DNA from: Ilex aquifolium | Lineage: Eukaryota; Streptophyta; Magnoliopsida; Aquifoliales; Aquifoliaceae | Length of the DNA: 64,000 bases | Assembly: GCA_951799425.1 (NCBI GenBank) | Contig: OX637409.1 | Span: forward strand, 11,256,960 to 11,320,959 | Direction: 5' to 3' | Part shown: positions 1-11,897 of the stretch, piece by piece | Position numbering within the stretch: position 1 is the stretch's first letter | Layout: each line of letters begins with the position of its first letter | Notes under the pieces: generated by a model | Databases searched by the model: none | Seen by the model: the letters and a program-made list of their open reading frames with translations, nothing else | What the model was told of the DNA's origin: nothing | Made by a program: the position numbers and the translations under genes

Positions 1-583
1 AAATAGCAGATCCACCCTTATTTCATCATTTCCACACATTACTCTAAGGCATATTAAAGTAGGTAGAATTCAGTTTTCATGCATCGTAGAGAAATTTCTT
101 CTCACTTAGTCCAATTTCAGATCAATTAATGTGTAGCGTTTGTGAAACCAAACTCCGACACAATTAGGAATACATCTAGATCAAATCATTAATAAAGATA
201 TACACGAATTTCTAATGCATCATCTAAGTGAATATATAACCAATTAGAGAGTGTCCTATATGTATTTTTTTCTATTATTTTTAAAAACTCTCCCTTCTTT
301 TAACTCCCTTCTACTCTTAGTGGTTTATATTAGCACGATTGTGAATTTCGGACTTCACAAATTATGCTTCTAAACGTGTGTGGATGAGCTCTTTGAGCTT
401 TACATGTAAACAATGACATTAAGCACATAGTAGTATCAAATTTTTAAATGCAATTGACTCTAGCCATTCATTTTTGTGCCTCACATTTTTTTTATATTTG
501 TACACTTTGGGCTCTTTTCTCACATTTGGAACTTTGGCATCGTTTAAGGGATTTGGGACTTTTCTAACCTTTATATATGTGTT
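1..583. other. AT-rich sequence with no recognised feature
   Basis: No reading frame, RNA gene or repeat boundary is recognisable here. The stretch is AT-rich and ends where the presumed copia LTR begins with TGTTAGG. It is probably older, decayed repeat or flanking DNA. Confidence 0.5.
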
Positions 584-1275
584 TGTTAGGATCATGTTTG
601 TAATTACCTAATTTTGGTAAGTCTTCTTGTAAATCTCAACCTATTCCATGGTCAGGATGCTACAACTTTGAAGATCCAAAATCATCAATAAAAGGAAAGA
701 GATTGTGTTTCAAGCTACATCAACAAACTCTCTGTATGCACCTTCTTGCTGAGGACAAACATAATGACCTAGAGACCTTAGCACCCTTGATTTAATTCAG
801 TAGACTTAGGTTGATTAGGTAAAATGGAATCAGTGATTGTTCCATTAATGGTTCCAAGGTGCTTTTCAAGAAAATTTTTTATAAACCTTAAATGTATTTT
901 GAAAACATAGATTTGAGTCATTAATCAAACCCACCTTGAGCAACACCCTTTAGTGCTCAAGGGGACAAGTTTTTGCTTGGTTTCTAGCTTAGCAACTAAT
1001 AGGGACCACCCTATATTCTCTAGCTTTCACTAGAGAGATCTCTATTCACTAAGTGATAAAATTAGGAAAGTCTAAACGGGTAAGCAGTGAAGACGGCCCT
1101 CTAGGTCGCTCCTATGCTACTCAAGCGGTCTTGAGACATCTCAAGTGGTCATGAGGCCGCTCAAGTAGTCCCTAATTTATTGCCTTGGTTTGAATTCTTT
1201 TTTCATTCCAGCAACCACCACCCTCCCACCATGCTCCCACTGCTTGAGCGATCATTTGTGAATTTCTTTTTTCTT
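584..1275 (+). repeat. Copia-type 5' LTR, first piece (U3 part)
   Basis: This is the inferred first part of a Ty1/copia LTR that starts TGTTAGG at 584. It is interrupted at 1276 by the CACTA transposon and seems to resume at 34802-35365 and 37181-37526, where it ends in TTTACA just before a primer-binding site. The combined length would be about 1.6 kb. Near 1117-1170 it holds inverted CTCAAG/CTTGAG words. The CACTA TSD (CTT) shows that 1275 and 34802 were once adjacent. The start at 584 is a guess because the matching 3' LTR is not in the window. Confidence 0.45.
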
Positions 1276-1303
1276 CACTACAAGAAAAGGGGTTTTTTGC
1301 ATC
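1276..1303 (+). repeat. Left terminal inverted repeat of the CACTA element
   Basis: It starts CACTACAAGAA and ends GTTTTTTGCATC. It pairs with the inverse of 34771-34798, with mismatches only in the middle. The preceding CTT is the target-site duplication. Confidence 0.85.
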
Positions 1304-1830
1304 AGCAATTTGTCGACTCAAAAGATCACGTTGCCGTCGTAAATAGTATTTGCGACGGCAAAATGATCTTTTGAGTTGGCAAATTGGGGGTGGCAAGCAA
1401 TAGGCGATGCAAAAGATTTTGCATCGGCAATTAACCGTCACAAAAGCTATTGCATCAGCAAAACCGTTGCAAATGCGCCGTCGCAAAAAAATCATAGATC
1501 CGACATTTTTTATATACATCAACAATTTTCCGTCGCCAAAAAACCCATTTGCGATGGTTTTAATCCGTCGCAAAATGTATTATTAGCCACAGTTGGGAAC
1601 CGTCACAAAAAACCACGTTTGCAACGGTCAAAATCTATCACAAAAGATACTTTTAGCCATAGTAGGAAACCGTCGCAGCAAACCCATTTACAACGGTTTT
1701 ATTCCGTCGGAAAAGATATTATTAGCCACAATAGGGGACAGTCTCAACAAACCCATTTACGATGGTTTGTAACCGTCGCAAAATATATTATTTGCCACGG
1801 TAGAAGGCCGACGCAAAAAAAAATGATATT
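1304..1830. repeat. CACTA subterminal repeat array (left)
   Basis: The words CCGTCGCAAA, GCGACGG and TTGCGACGG recur many times on both strands, spaced by roughly 30-60 bp. In CACTA elements such subterminal repeats bind the TnpA-like protein. An open frame at 1376-1840 is a by-product of this repetition and not a gene. Confidence 0.75.
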
Positions 1831-2184
1831 ACTCTTTTGATGTTATTTGCGTCAACAACTTGCTTTCATAAATAATTTTTTTTAAAGCCTAATTCTCTCT
1901 TTCACATTTTTCTCTACACCTGTTTACATATCTAATAATTACCCATAACATCATTTGATTAAAATAATAAGGCATATCTCTCAAAACAAAAGCATCTAAA
2001 TTTAAAAATAAAAATATATTCAACATAAGTAAATAGCATCCGAAATTTTAAAAACAAAATATTCCAAACTACGTAATGAAAGTGTCAATGCATAATATAA
2101 AAATTTAGTCTCTCAATGCACCATTTGCTCTGTAATCATGCACAATGTGTACTCTACCCATACGTCATCTACTATCTGCGCTAT
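1831..2184. other. CACTA interior, no recognised feature
   Basis: AT-rich sequence between the subterminal array and the 3' end of the transposase-type gene on the minus strand. It would hold that gene's 3' untranslated region. Confidence 0.4.
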
Positions 2185-3314
2185 CTACTCATTTGATAGC
2201 TCCTGCAAAAGATATGATTTGTGTTATTATTGCCAATAATATGTTTGGTTGCTAATTATATACATATTAATTAAGATAAAACATACATTAGTAGACGGCC
2301 AAGCAACATTTTCTCCCACTACCTGCACAATAGTAATTACATCAGGAAAAGGTCTTATCAAATAAGTATTAGGCACTATTGCTTCCTCAACATATACGTT
2401 TGAAAAATCAGGTCTCAATGGTACTCTCTCTATTTCTTTCGTTGGGTCCACACTAAGAAGGATCCCTTTCGCCACTACTTGTCTTGGTAAATGTGAACTA
2501 AGCAGGTCTACTTTTGTATGAACCTATAACCACAAGTGTTAACAACTTTTAGAAGCCAAAAAAAATACAATTGAAAAAAAAATTACAATTGTAAATCTAT
2601 GTATCACACATATTGTCATACACTATGTTTACCATACACATGCACTTACCTCAGTATTGTTCAGACCTAGTGCATGCTTTCTCTTTTCCGCCCTAACAAC
2701 ATGTGTCTACAAAAAAAAAATAAAAATTATTGCAGGAACACTACATTAGTTAGTATTCTAGTTTTTAGTCGAATTCTCTTGTCAGGGATCGTATCGAGAT
2801 TACTTATTTTTCTAAATTTTTATATCACCAAAGAGTATGTGTATGCCCATTTTCATGGAAAATGGATCAAGAACAAGCATATTGCCAATGCGAAAAAATA
2901 TGTTGCAAATTGAAAAACTAAGATATTTTCTACAAACCTCTTCAAAAGACCATGGACATGGTGAGAGTGTTGGTAACTCGTGTTGCACCTGTGTAGATGG
3001 TGTATGTTCATCTTCGTGTGGCTCTCTTAGTGGCCCATGAGTACTAGATGCATCTGGAACCTACAACATTTTGAGAACATATTAAGCTACACATTTTGGA
3101 AATTGATAAGTTATTGAAACAATAATATCAACTATTCACTATACTCCACCGGTCCAACCCCAGAGCATCCATCCTCCTCCTAACCTAACCTACACGGACA
3201 ATAAATCGTTGCATCTTCTGCTTGATCGGTGTATGCAAACTTGAGAAATTCCTCAACCCCTCTAAAGTATGCACTTGAAAGCCTTTCTGTTGAATCAATC
3301 CAACTCTTATCCAT
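2185..3314 (-). pseudogene. CACTA transposase-type gene remnant with introns
   Basis: Five putative exons can be read on the minus strand. Exon 3314-3180 starts MDKSWI and holds a transposon-associated N-terminal domain, ending in a CPC motif. Exons 3060-2938, 2706-2650 and 2523-2287 are all in phase 0, with AG acceptors and GT donors (GTTTGT, GTAAGT, GTATGT). A last small exon, 2202-2185, would give ELSNE and a stop. The 2523-2287 exon contains VAKGILLSVDPTKE and ends with a VAWPS motif, resembling the C-terminal domain of plant Ptta/En/Spm (TNP1-like) proteins. Exon 1 does not join exon 2 in frame without a stop, so an exon is missing or decayed. The N-terminus resembles TNP2 and the C-terminus TNP1, so this may be an internally deleted fusion. 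Solo LTR A lies 277 bp upstream. Confidence 0.65.
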
Positions 3315-4226
3315 ATTTCTATTATCCTCAACTGTTTCATACATCCACATGAAGGTAACTTAGTTATCATGAAAACTAAATTTAATGAGCACCCAATAAC
3401 TGACATATTCATGTTAGGAGTGCAGTAGAATTAAGATAGTAAGATGCACATGTGACTAAAAAAAGGATGAATTTATCAATAACTTACAACAAACCCAATT
3501 TAATTGAAATTGATGGCATGCATACAAGAAAGTGAGAGAGAAAGTGAATACACTCATACCCAAGAATCATATATAATCCTTCCACACTGGTGTGACGCCC
3601 CAAAATCCGGGGGTTCGTTGATTACCCATCAACCCGCGGAATACCCGTAGATACCTAGTATCTCGATATCACACTGTTATGCCCCATTTACCGGGGTCCA
3701 TAACTTAACGAAATTTGGGCAGAGTCTCCTTTGTATGGGGAGCTCTACCCAATACCCAACCTGTGCAATACACAATTACCAGACCCATCCGAGGTCAAAT
3801 ATAAAGCAATGGTCGTACCGGGTCCATGTATAAGTAAACATTGGCCACACTGGGTCCAATTAACCATACTTAAATCAAAACATGAAAGGCTAATCTAACA
3901 ATAGTCTTTATAAGTTCTATTACAATTATTTTACGCATTACATGCCCCAAAATATAGTTTCTAACATATAATTACACAAAACATTAAGTAAAGCCACATG
4001 CGGCTTTCTTCAAGCACGAGGGTCCAAAATGGAGCCATCCGCCGGTATATCTCTCCCACCTGAAATGTGTTCCCGTATAGGGTGAGCCAACGCCCAGTAG
4101 AGTATTTCCTACAGAGGCTACTCCTCAACCTATATGCATATGAAATGTTCACATGCAACATCCATAAATCCGTAACCATTCCATCAAATAATATACAATT
4201 AAATGATGTAATGCTATAATGTCATG

Positions 4227-4580
4227 CCATGAATGAGGTGAGACCCACCCATGTGCACTCAACCCGAGTCCACTCTGACTCCCTTTACATGTCAATGCCA
4301 TGTATGTTAAACCGGGCTACCTAAGCCCCATGAAATGAGATGGGACTCATGTACTCAACCCGAGCCCTCCCTGGCTCCTCAACACAATGCTAATGCCAAC
4401 GTGTTTGATGTATCATGAAATGAGATGTGACTCATTTATGCACTCACCCCGAGCCCTTCCCGGCTCGACAACACAATGTAATGTCAATGTGTATAACATG
4501 CCATGAGTGAGATGAGACTCAATCATATAACACAACCCGAGCCCTCCCGGCTCCCACACACACAATGAGATGTCAGTGTG
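4227..4580. repeat. Tandem repeats of about 85-100 bp inside solo LTR A
   Basis: About four imperfect units each carry ATGAAATGAGATG-like and CAACCCGAGCCC words followed by a CAATG-rich stretch, starting near 4227, 4331, 4416 and 4503. Solo LTR B has a single counterpart near 8325-8390, so the expansion is specific to copy A. Confidence 0.6.
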
Positions 4581-4929
4581 TTGTAAAATCCGCCGTTGAT
4601 GTTATACATTCAACGACAATTTATAAATCAAAACTCTTGTGTCTTTGTTGGGCAACGGATTCTCGGAGTCACACCGCTGGTTCCGTACACCATGTCACTT
4701 TTCCGGAATTTCACCTCAGGGGAGTGACTGAACCAAGTGATTCCGGGTCTTTCACCCGAGGAAGTCGCCATGCCCCTTCTTGCTATACTCAGACACAAGT
4801 TTTTACTTATGCAATGCAACCATGCGACTCAAAAAGGATCGTCGATCCACTTTTCTCCCGAGTCCACATATCAAGCACCAAACAAGGTGTTGATTTAACC
4901 ATGCACCAACCACACATGCTTCCACTCAC

Positions 4930-5300
4930 GGCTAATATTCATGAATGGAGTTACCACTGTCATGCTCTATATGCGATAATGCCAATGAGCAATTCCCGTA
5001 ACCACATGCATTTAATACCACATAGATTGTGGTACAAACACCCATGCACAACATCCTTATGACACAATGTCCATGTATGTGATGTTCCCGTACATATGCA
5101 ATGTAATGACCCATTGCTTCTCTCATGCAAGGTTCATATGTAATGAATGCCATATGAACTGTCTCTACCACATTCCAACATATGGTATTAACAACAACCA
5201 TGCACACACACACACCACTCATGATGTGAATTCCCCGTGCATATGCAATGCGATGTATCATTGCAATAACATTATGTCACATATGTAATGCATGCCATAT
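4930..5300. repeat. Degenerate CATATG/CAATG-rich repeats in solo LTR A
   Basis: Words such as CATATGCAATG, CATATGTAATG and TTCCCGT recur irregularly. This stretch accounts for part of the extra length of copy A. The short open frames on both strands here come from the repetition. Confidence 0.45.
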
Positions 5301-5876
5301 GGACTAAATTAACATAATCAATTCCACTCCATGGCAATTTACATTATAAACGTATAAATTTCATGCTTCATTACAACAATTGATATATCAAAATATATAT
5401 CTGACATTCACAATTTCAACATAAATCATATCGTACACATATGATTTTCATTTACCACATAAGGCATAACATGTTATTTATCATATAACAATTTCAATCT
5501 ATTTAGGTATTTTGTCAAACACCTTCAAGGCAAACAACATGGTAACACATATCATGCCCAATTTCCACATAATTCAAGAAATTCCAATAGGCAATTTCTA
5601 CATACCAATTTAGGATAAAATTATTTTACCTAAATTCCACCAATAGGCAAGTGTAATTTTTCTAACAACCTACCCATTTTCTTCATTATTCCATAACTAT
5701 ATCCATATAAATATGTACACATATCTATATATATACCAAGCCATAATCATAGGCATTTTAGGTAAGAAATCAACCCAAGTAGGAGAACCCCTACCTCTTG
5801 TAGCGTGAGAATCCCGTAGGAAGCTCCCAAGACCTGAAAACCCAACTCGAAGTTGATTTTTCCAAATCCCGATTTT

Positions 5877-6110
5877 TCACCTTCGGTGAAAATCTTCATT
5901 TTTGGTACCCACGCGTAGCCCTCGTCGACGCGATCACTTCTCCCTTCTAGCTCGACGGAATCCGAGCAAAGAAATACAACTCGAATCTTGATTTTCGTAC
6001 ACCCCCACCCATTCACCTTCGGTGAAACTTGTTGTTTTTGGTACCCACGCGTAGCCCTCGTCGCGTAGATGAACTTTGCCTTTTGAATCGACGAATTCCG
6101 ACGGACGGAA
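5877..6110. repeat. Direct duplication of about 138 bp period in solo LTR A
   Basis: A block beginning CACCTTCGGTGAAA and containing GGTACCCACGCGTAGCC occurs at about 5878 and again at about 6016. Solo LTR B has one corresponding block near 7330-7370. The start of the block is itself a short hairpin (CACC TTCG GGTG-like). Confidence 0.6.
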
Positions 6111-6630
6111 CTCCCGGAATCGAAGCGGGAAGGCTAAATAAAATTTTTTCTTTTCTCTCTTTGCTTGGCCGGCTGGTTTCAGTCAAAGGAGGAGATATTT
6201 CTTCTCCAAAAAGCTGATTTTTGAGGGTATTTATAGGCAAAAATGTGTGGTCCACATCGCACCGCATATTTTCGACTTTCGGGTCCGTTTTTCGTCCCGA
6301 AACGATTCATTATACCTCGGATTAAGTTCAAATTAATTTTATTTGAAATTTAACTTAATTTTAAGGAAATTTTATAAAAAATGTTTTTGGGGACCTTTAA
6401 AATGTCATTCGTCACGCAGTCGCCTCGAACGACGTGCAAAAATTCGACTATCTCGGAATTCGACGAAATTTCTAGTGATTACTAGATTTCGCGTTGCGAA
6501 TCCAATGGCGCACTCTGTTTCCTCATCCGAAGTCTAGAACATGATTATTTCAAATACGCATAAGGGTGGAGAATTACCATTTTGCCCTTTTTCAGAAAAA
6601 AGTTCAATTTTTCCCGGGTTTTACAACTGG

Positions 6631-6753
6631 CCCAAGAATAATAAATACACTCACAACCCCAACTTTTGTCCCCAAAGTCATAGCCCAATCCAAATCATTA
6701 GAATTCAATTATAGTAGAAAGAAAGAAAGTGAGAGAGAGGCTTACAGTATAAA
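6631..6753. other. CACTA interior spacer between solo LTRs A and B
   Basis: About 123 bp of the host CACTA element separate the two oppositely oriented solo LTRs. No feature is recognisable in it. Confidence 0.6.
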
Positions 6754-6758
6754 AGTAT

Positions 6759-8987
6759 TGTAATACCCGGGTAAATTTGAACTTTCTCTGAAAAAAGGGC
6801 AAAACGATAATTCGCCACTATAAGGCGGATTGGAAATAAGTATTTCTCTAGAGCCCGGATGACACAACGGACTTCACCGTTGGATTTGTCTCGCGAAACT
6901 GAGTCAACCAGACAAATTTCATCGAATTATGAGATAGTCGGATTTTGCACGTATTTCGAGGTGTGGGTGGCGAGTGACCTCACAAAGGTCCCCACAAATA
7001 AATTTTATAGAATTTCCTTAAAATTGAATTAAAGTTCAAATAAAATTAGTTTGAACTTAAACCGGAATGAAATTAATCGTTTCGGGGCGAAAACGGACCC
7101 GGAAGTGGAAAACGTGTGGCGCGATGTGGACCGCGCAATTAAATGCTATAAATAGGGGGAAATATCTGATTTTCTTCAGAATTCTTGAGCTGAAAACCAG
7201 TGAGAAAAACGTGGGAGAGGAGGATAGAAAAAAAGAGAGAAATCCCAACTTGTTTCTCAGATCTACGGAGTTCCGTCGGTCGGAATTCTTCGAACCAAGA
7301 ATCAAAGTCGATCTCCTCGACGAGGGCTACGCTTACGTACCAAGAACGAAGGATTTCACCGAAGATCCAAAGAGGGGATTTTGGGAAATCAAGAGTTTTT
7401 GGGACTTGGGAGGTGTTCTTGAAGTTCTAGCCTTCGGTTTACGCTCCAAAAGGTAGGGTTCCCTCCTACTTGGGTTTATTTCCATCCTATGATGTTCATA
7501 TGGAAGGGAGTAGTTATGTAGAATATGTATACCACTTGTTTATTGTTATGAAAATGAGGGAAATGGTGTAGAAATGGCTTAGACCAACTTCTAGCCTGAT
7601 TTTGATATGTGGGAGTTACTTGTGTAATCCCTTGAAAATTGGTTTATGTGGGCATGTTATATGTTTATATTATGCCTTGTGATTAAGTGTGATTGGCATG
7701 AAATTGTGAAAGGCCATACTTGAGCCTTGTGTTGGGAAAAAATGTTGATACATGCTAGTTGATGTATTGACATGATAATGAATTTTGGTGATTATATGCA
7801 TGTGATATAAATTGCCATGGAACATGTGGACATGTGGATGAATTGCTCATTTGGCATTATTGCATATTGGGCATGGGGTTGGCATCACATTCATGAGCCT
7901 TATGCATGAGTGTTGGTGTGTGGGTGCATGGTTTAATCAAACACCATACTTGGTGCTTGATGGGTGGGCTCGGGAAAGTTGGATTGAAGATCCGAATGAG
8001 TCGCACGGGTACATGCATGGAAAACTTGTGTCGGGTATAGCAAGAAGGGCTAGATTCTCCCTCGGGTGCAAAAACCGGCTACTTGGTTCACACACTCCCC
8101 TGAGGTGAAATTCCGAAAAAGTGTGATGGTGTACGGAACCGGCGGTTGTGATACCAAAATCCGTTGCCCAACAAAGACACAAGATTTTGTTTTACAAAAC
8201 ACCCATTCAATGGGTAACATCCATCAATGATTTGGTTTTATAAAAACATAACTTTTATTTCAAACAATCATTGGATGGATTTTCGTCAAATGACGGTTTC
8301 ATTGCACAAGTGCATTGCATTTTGTTGTGGGAGTCGGTGAGGACTCGGGTTAAAGCGCATGAGTGAGTCTCATCTCATTTCATGGCATGACATAGAATTC
8401 CTACCATTGGATGCATATTCTTGATTGGAATGTTTGAATTATTGATTGCTTGCATTGTGCACATTTCATTTGCATCTAGGGTGGGGAGTAGCCTCCATAG
8501 GAGATACTCTATTGAACGTGGCTCACCCTATACGGGAAAAAATTTCAGGTGCGAGATACACACTGGTGGATGACACTCACTCAGGGCCCCAAGGATGAAG
8601 AGAGGTCGTTGTGTGGCTTTACCTTGGTTTTTTTTTTTTTGTACAATAACTATGAAAACTCAATTTTGACATGTAATCGTATGCAAAAGTTTGTAATAGA
8701 ACTTGTATAAACTGTGAATTTACGTATGTTAGACCTCGGATGGGTCATGTAATTAAATGTTGTCATATGAGTGTGGATAAATAGACTCGGTGTAGTCAAT
8801 GTTATGTGATTGCATATGTTGTGTTTTGGGTAGAGCTCCCCATACAAATGAGACTCTGCCCGAATTTTGATAAATTATGGATCCCGATAAATGTGGCATA
8901 ACAGCGTGATATCGAGTTACACGATATCCACGGGTATTCCGCAGGTTGATGGGTGATCAACGGACCCCCGGATTTTGGGGCGTCACA
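6759..8987 (+). mobile_element. Solo LTR B (family A/B), plus orientation
   Basis: It begins TGTAATACCCGGG and ends GGGGCGTCACA, with the 5-bp TSD AGTAT at 6754-6758 and 8988-8992. It is the same family as solo LTR A but inverted. For example, 8030-8190 reads as the inverse of 4635-4800. No primer-binding site or polyprotein is present. A third piece of the family starts at 39470. Confidence 0.87.
7147..7154 (+). promoter_or_regulatory. TATA box of solo LTR B
   Basis: TATAAATA followed by a G-run matches a plant TATA box. The inverse copy in solo LTR A is at 6228-6235. It places the U3/R boundary about 0.4 kb into the LTR. Confidence 0.6.
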
Positions 8988-8992
8988 AGTAT

Positions 8993-10135
8993 TCACTGGC
9001 CAATCCAAATCTTGTAACCTCTAAGTCACCTCCAACCTGTCAAATCAACTGAAAAGGACAATATTAAAAAAAATGGTGAAAGACAAGAGCAACATTCTTA
9101 CATTCATAGCTACTGATGTATATGCATCTTGATCAATATTCTTACATTCATAGCTACTGATGTATGAATAAAGGCCCAAGTAGATCATATTGAAGATCCT
9201 TTAAACTACTAGATACCAAAGGTTATGGGAGAGCCAATTATATTCAAACACATTAAAGCTAAACTTTATGCTTTTTCGTGAAGTTTACCTATATAGGTGG
9301 CAAATTTGGATAGTACATAGAAAAACCTAGGTAGAAATGCCTGGCTAAATTTTTTTTCCAGTACGTAAAAAATTCATTAATCAAACGAGGTTCTTCGTAT
9401 CTTTCACAGATACTTACATGAAAAAAAAAAAACAATGCCAAAAGGAATCAAAGAAAGAGAAGTGAAATGGGATGGCGGATCATCTATTCATATGAGAAAG
9501 ATGTTCTACCATCCCCAAAATCAGAGTGATCTCCATCAGCAATATACAGTCATGCCCAAAAGAAACAACATGAGGACAAAAACATTGCAGCAACATGAGA
9601 CTGCAGCCAAACAAACAAGAAGGAAAAAGCTTGAGTGCATAGTCATCAAGCATGACCAAAGCAGAGCAGCCAGCAGGCTCAAGAAAAAGCAAAACACAGA
9701 AAGGCTAAGACAAACACATATCTGCCCATCCAGTTTCAAGCAGCAGTAACATTCGGAACAGAAACAAAGAAGGCCAACAAGAACACATCATGACCAAGAA
9801 AAAAGGCCAGAAAAGGACCCCCTCAACAAGAAAGTCCCAAGTAGCTCAAATCATTGACTTTCATGGGGGTTTACGAAGCAAATAACATTTCCTACTGATT
9901 TGTCTCCTGGACTAGACCTATTTTGATTCTTAATTATCCGTCACTATGTTGTTCTCAAGGTCTAGCAGAATCGAAATAGCAAAATTCTTGGGTCATTTCA
10001 ATGGGTTCAGAAACCACACGTTTCTCTGTTTTTGTCATCTAAGTCAAAGGAAAAGATAATTTGCTATCCCCCATAAAAAAACCTGATCATATTTGTATAA
10101 GCATATCAATCCATTTCCTTCAAATCAGCAACAAG
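8993..10135. other. CACTA interior, no recognised gene
   Basis: AT-rich sequence between solo LTRs B and C. A short direct duplication repeats TTCTTACATTCATAGCTACT near 9096 and 9140. The open frame at 9435-9749 is rich in K, Q and R and arises from an A-rich purine stretch. I recognise no domain in it and do not call it a gene. Confidence 0.5.
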
Positions 10136-11648
10136 GCCATTGTAACACCCCAAATACCACCCTGGACGGCATTACACTATGAAACCATTCATGTCATGAG
10201 AGCAACTAAATATATATCCATCGAATAAGAAACATTCTTAATTTTAACAAAATTTGGGCAGAGTCTCCTTTGTACAGGAAGCTCCACCCAAAAATCACAA
10301 CCTGTGCAATTCTATTAACTTGACCACACAGGGTCCATTTAACCATCCAATAACAATAAAATTTCTATTTACCATCTATACTATCCTTAACATTATCCCA
10401 AAAGAATAGGCCAGATATGGCAATTACATTCCCCAAAAGAATTACATGAATATATCTCAGCGGAGTTTCAAAAGAATCTAGACTTTACATTGTTCAGAAA
10501 TAAATCTCCTAGTCTAGAACAAAATAAGCTATATCTCTAGATGTCCCATTCGGGATCTAGGTACCCCTCCAAGGAAGCTTCCCCAAGGCCCGGCTCATTC
10601 ACACCGAGCTCCTCCTCTAAAGCCAAATCTGAAAAATATTAATTGTAGGGGATGAGCACGAAGCTCTGTAGCAAAATCTTCCCAAACTCAAACAAGGTTT
10701 AGAAAAGCATATAAAACGGTTGGTCTCATTTTCACAAATAGCATATATACCATTTTGAAGGAAAAGCAGGATATTTTAAATAGATCTCAAGTTTAAATGT
10801 TCGCAATAATTTAAATGAATCGTAAAACTCAGTCACAATTATCACCATAACCATTTCCAACAGGTTCTTGTGGAGTCCCATACCTCCACAAGCACTTGTT
10901 GGAAACCATTCCGTAACAATAATAATAATCTCATGTTCTCATGTATATTGATTGCTTCCCATGAATTTACCCAACGACTTATACCTAGTTCACCAATCAC
11001 CATCACAATCACAAGTACTTTAGGAAGAGGCGTCTACCATCCCAATGGCAGTGACGAGTCCCTTCCCAGGAAAGGTATACCACCCCTCGTTCGAACTCCA
11101 GTGAACAATAGTGGTGGTTATTACCAAATAACCACCCACTACAAGTGTTAGGCAACCATCTCACCCCCACCGGGATAGACTAACCTCTAACACTCTACGG
11201 AAATGCTCGAAGGCAATTCAAGTTCATCACAACAATCATACAAGAGATATCATTACAAACATTTCTCAATTCACAAGAAATCCCCAAATTTCACCATTTG
11301 TACCATAGCATAATTGAAGAAAATGTAACGCCCCGAATTTTCTTTTATATATGTATAGAGATATATATATATATAGTAAACAATATTTGTAAAGATGTAT
11401 TGGAAGTTAGGAAGTGTCCTGGAGTTAAAATACACTTTAGCGAGAATTTGGGGAAAAATGGGTATTGAAAACTTCTTAGTACTTTGGACATAAATTTTTA
11501 GTCTTAATTCCAAATGACCTGAAATTTGGACAGTAGATAGTAGACATCTAGAGCTACAAAAGTGTATCTAATGAAAAGTTTCCAATTCGACCTCTAAATG
11601 GGTCAAAAATGCATTGGAAGTGGAAGTAGAAAAAAATCTGGGTAGTGA

Positions 11649-11836
11649 CTACCGGTAGCCAAAATCAGCTACCGGTAGCCAAATTCAGATACCGGTAGCC
11701 GATGGTCCAGTAAAAACCAGCTACCGGTAGCCAACCGGTAGCCGATGGTCCAGTAAAAATCAGCTACCGGTAGCCAACCGGTAGTCGAGGGTCCCGTGTG
11801 TCCGAGCTACCGGTAGCCAAAATCAGCTACCGGTAG
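11649..11836. promoter_or_regulatory. Cluster of CTACCGGTAG palindromes in LTR 1
   Basis: Seven copies of TACCGGTA, mostly as the perfect 10-bp palindrome CTACCGGTAG, and two ACCGGTAG half-variants lie within 188 bp. CCAGTAAAA stretches separate some of them. The cluster ends about 53 bp upstream of the TATA box, so it sits where a U3 enhancer would be. Identical clusters lie in LTR 2 (18645-18832) and LTR 3 (25637-25824). Its function is inferred from position only. Confidence 0.7.
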
Positions 11837-11889
11837 CCACTGTAAAAATTCGAATTTTTCTGTTCGCGAACCCTCGATTTTTCCTCCAC

Positions 11890-11897
11890 TATAAATA
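11890..11897 (+). promoter_or_regulatory. TATA box of LTR 1
   Basis: TATAAATA within CCACTATAAATAC is a strong plant TATA box. Transcription would start about 25-35 bp downstream, around 11925. Equivalent boxes are at 18886-18893 and 25878-25885. Confidence 0.75.

Larger units (their letters stand above)
3591..6625 (-). mobile_element. Solo LTR A (family A/B), minus orientation
   Basis: The left end is TGTGACGCCCC and the right end CGGGTTTTACA, so it runs TG..CA on the minus strand. The 5-bp TSD ACTGG flanks it at 3586-3590 and 6626-6630. A TATA box read on the minus strand lies at 6228-6235. There is no primer-binding site or coding region, so it is a solo LTR left by recombination between the two LTRs of a full element. 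It is about 0.8 kb longer than its relative B because of internal tandem repeats. Open frames inside it are not conserved in frame with B. Confidence 0.85.

Noticed and set aside
1376-1840. 154-codon frame next to the left CACTA terminus
   Set aside because: It is made of the subterminal GTCGCAAA repeats and has no protein-like composition or domain.
7067-7456. Possible small LTR-encoded protein in solo LTR B, similar in part to a frame in solo LTR A (5747-6016)
   Set aside because: The similarity is at the DNA level. In A the block is duplicated and shifts frame, so coding constraint is not supported.
3591-8987. A single foldback transposon with more than 2-kb inverted repeats
   Set aside because: The two arms each have their own 5-bp TSD (ACTGG and AGTAT) and TG..CA ends, so they are two separate solo LTRs in opposite orientation.
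9435-9749. Lys/Gln/Arg-rich frame that looks like a basic protein
   Set aside because: It derives from A- and purine-rich DNA with equally long frames on the opposite strand and no known domain.
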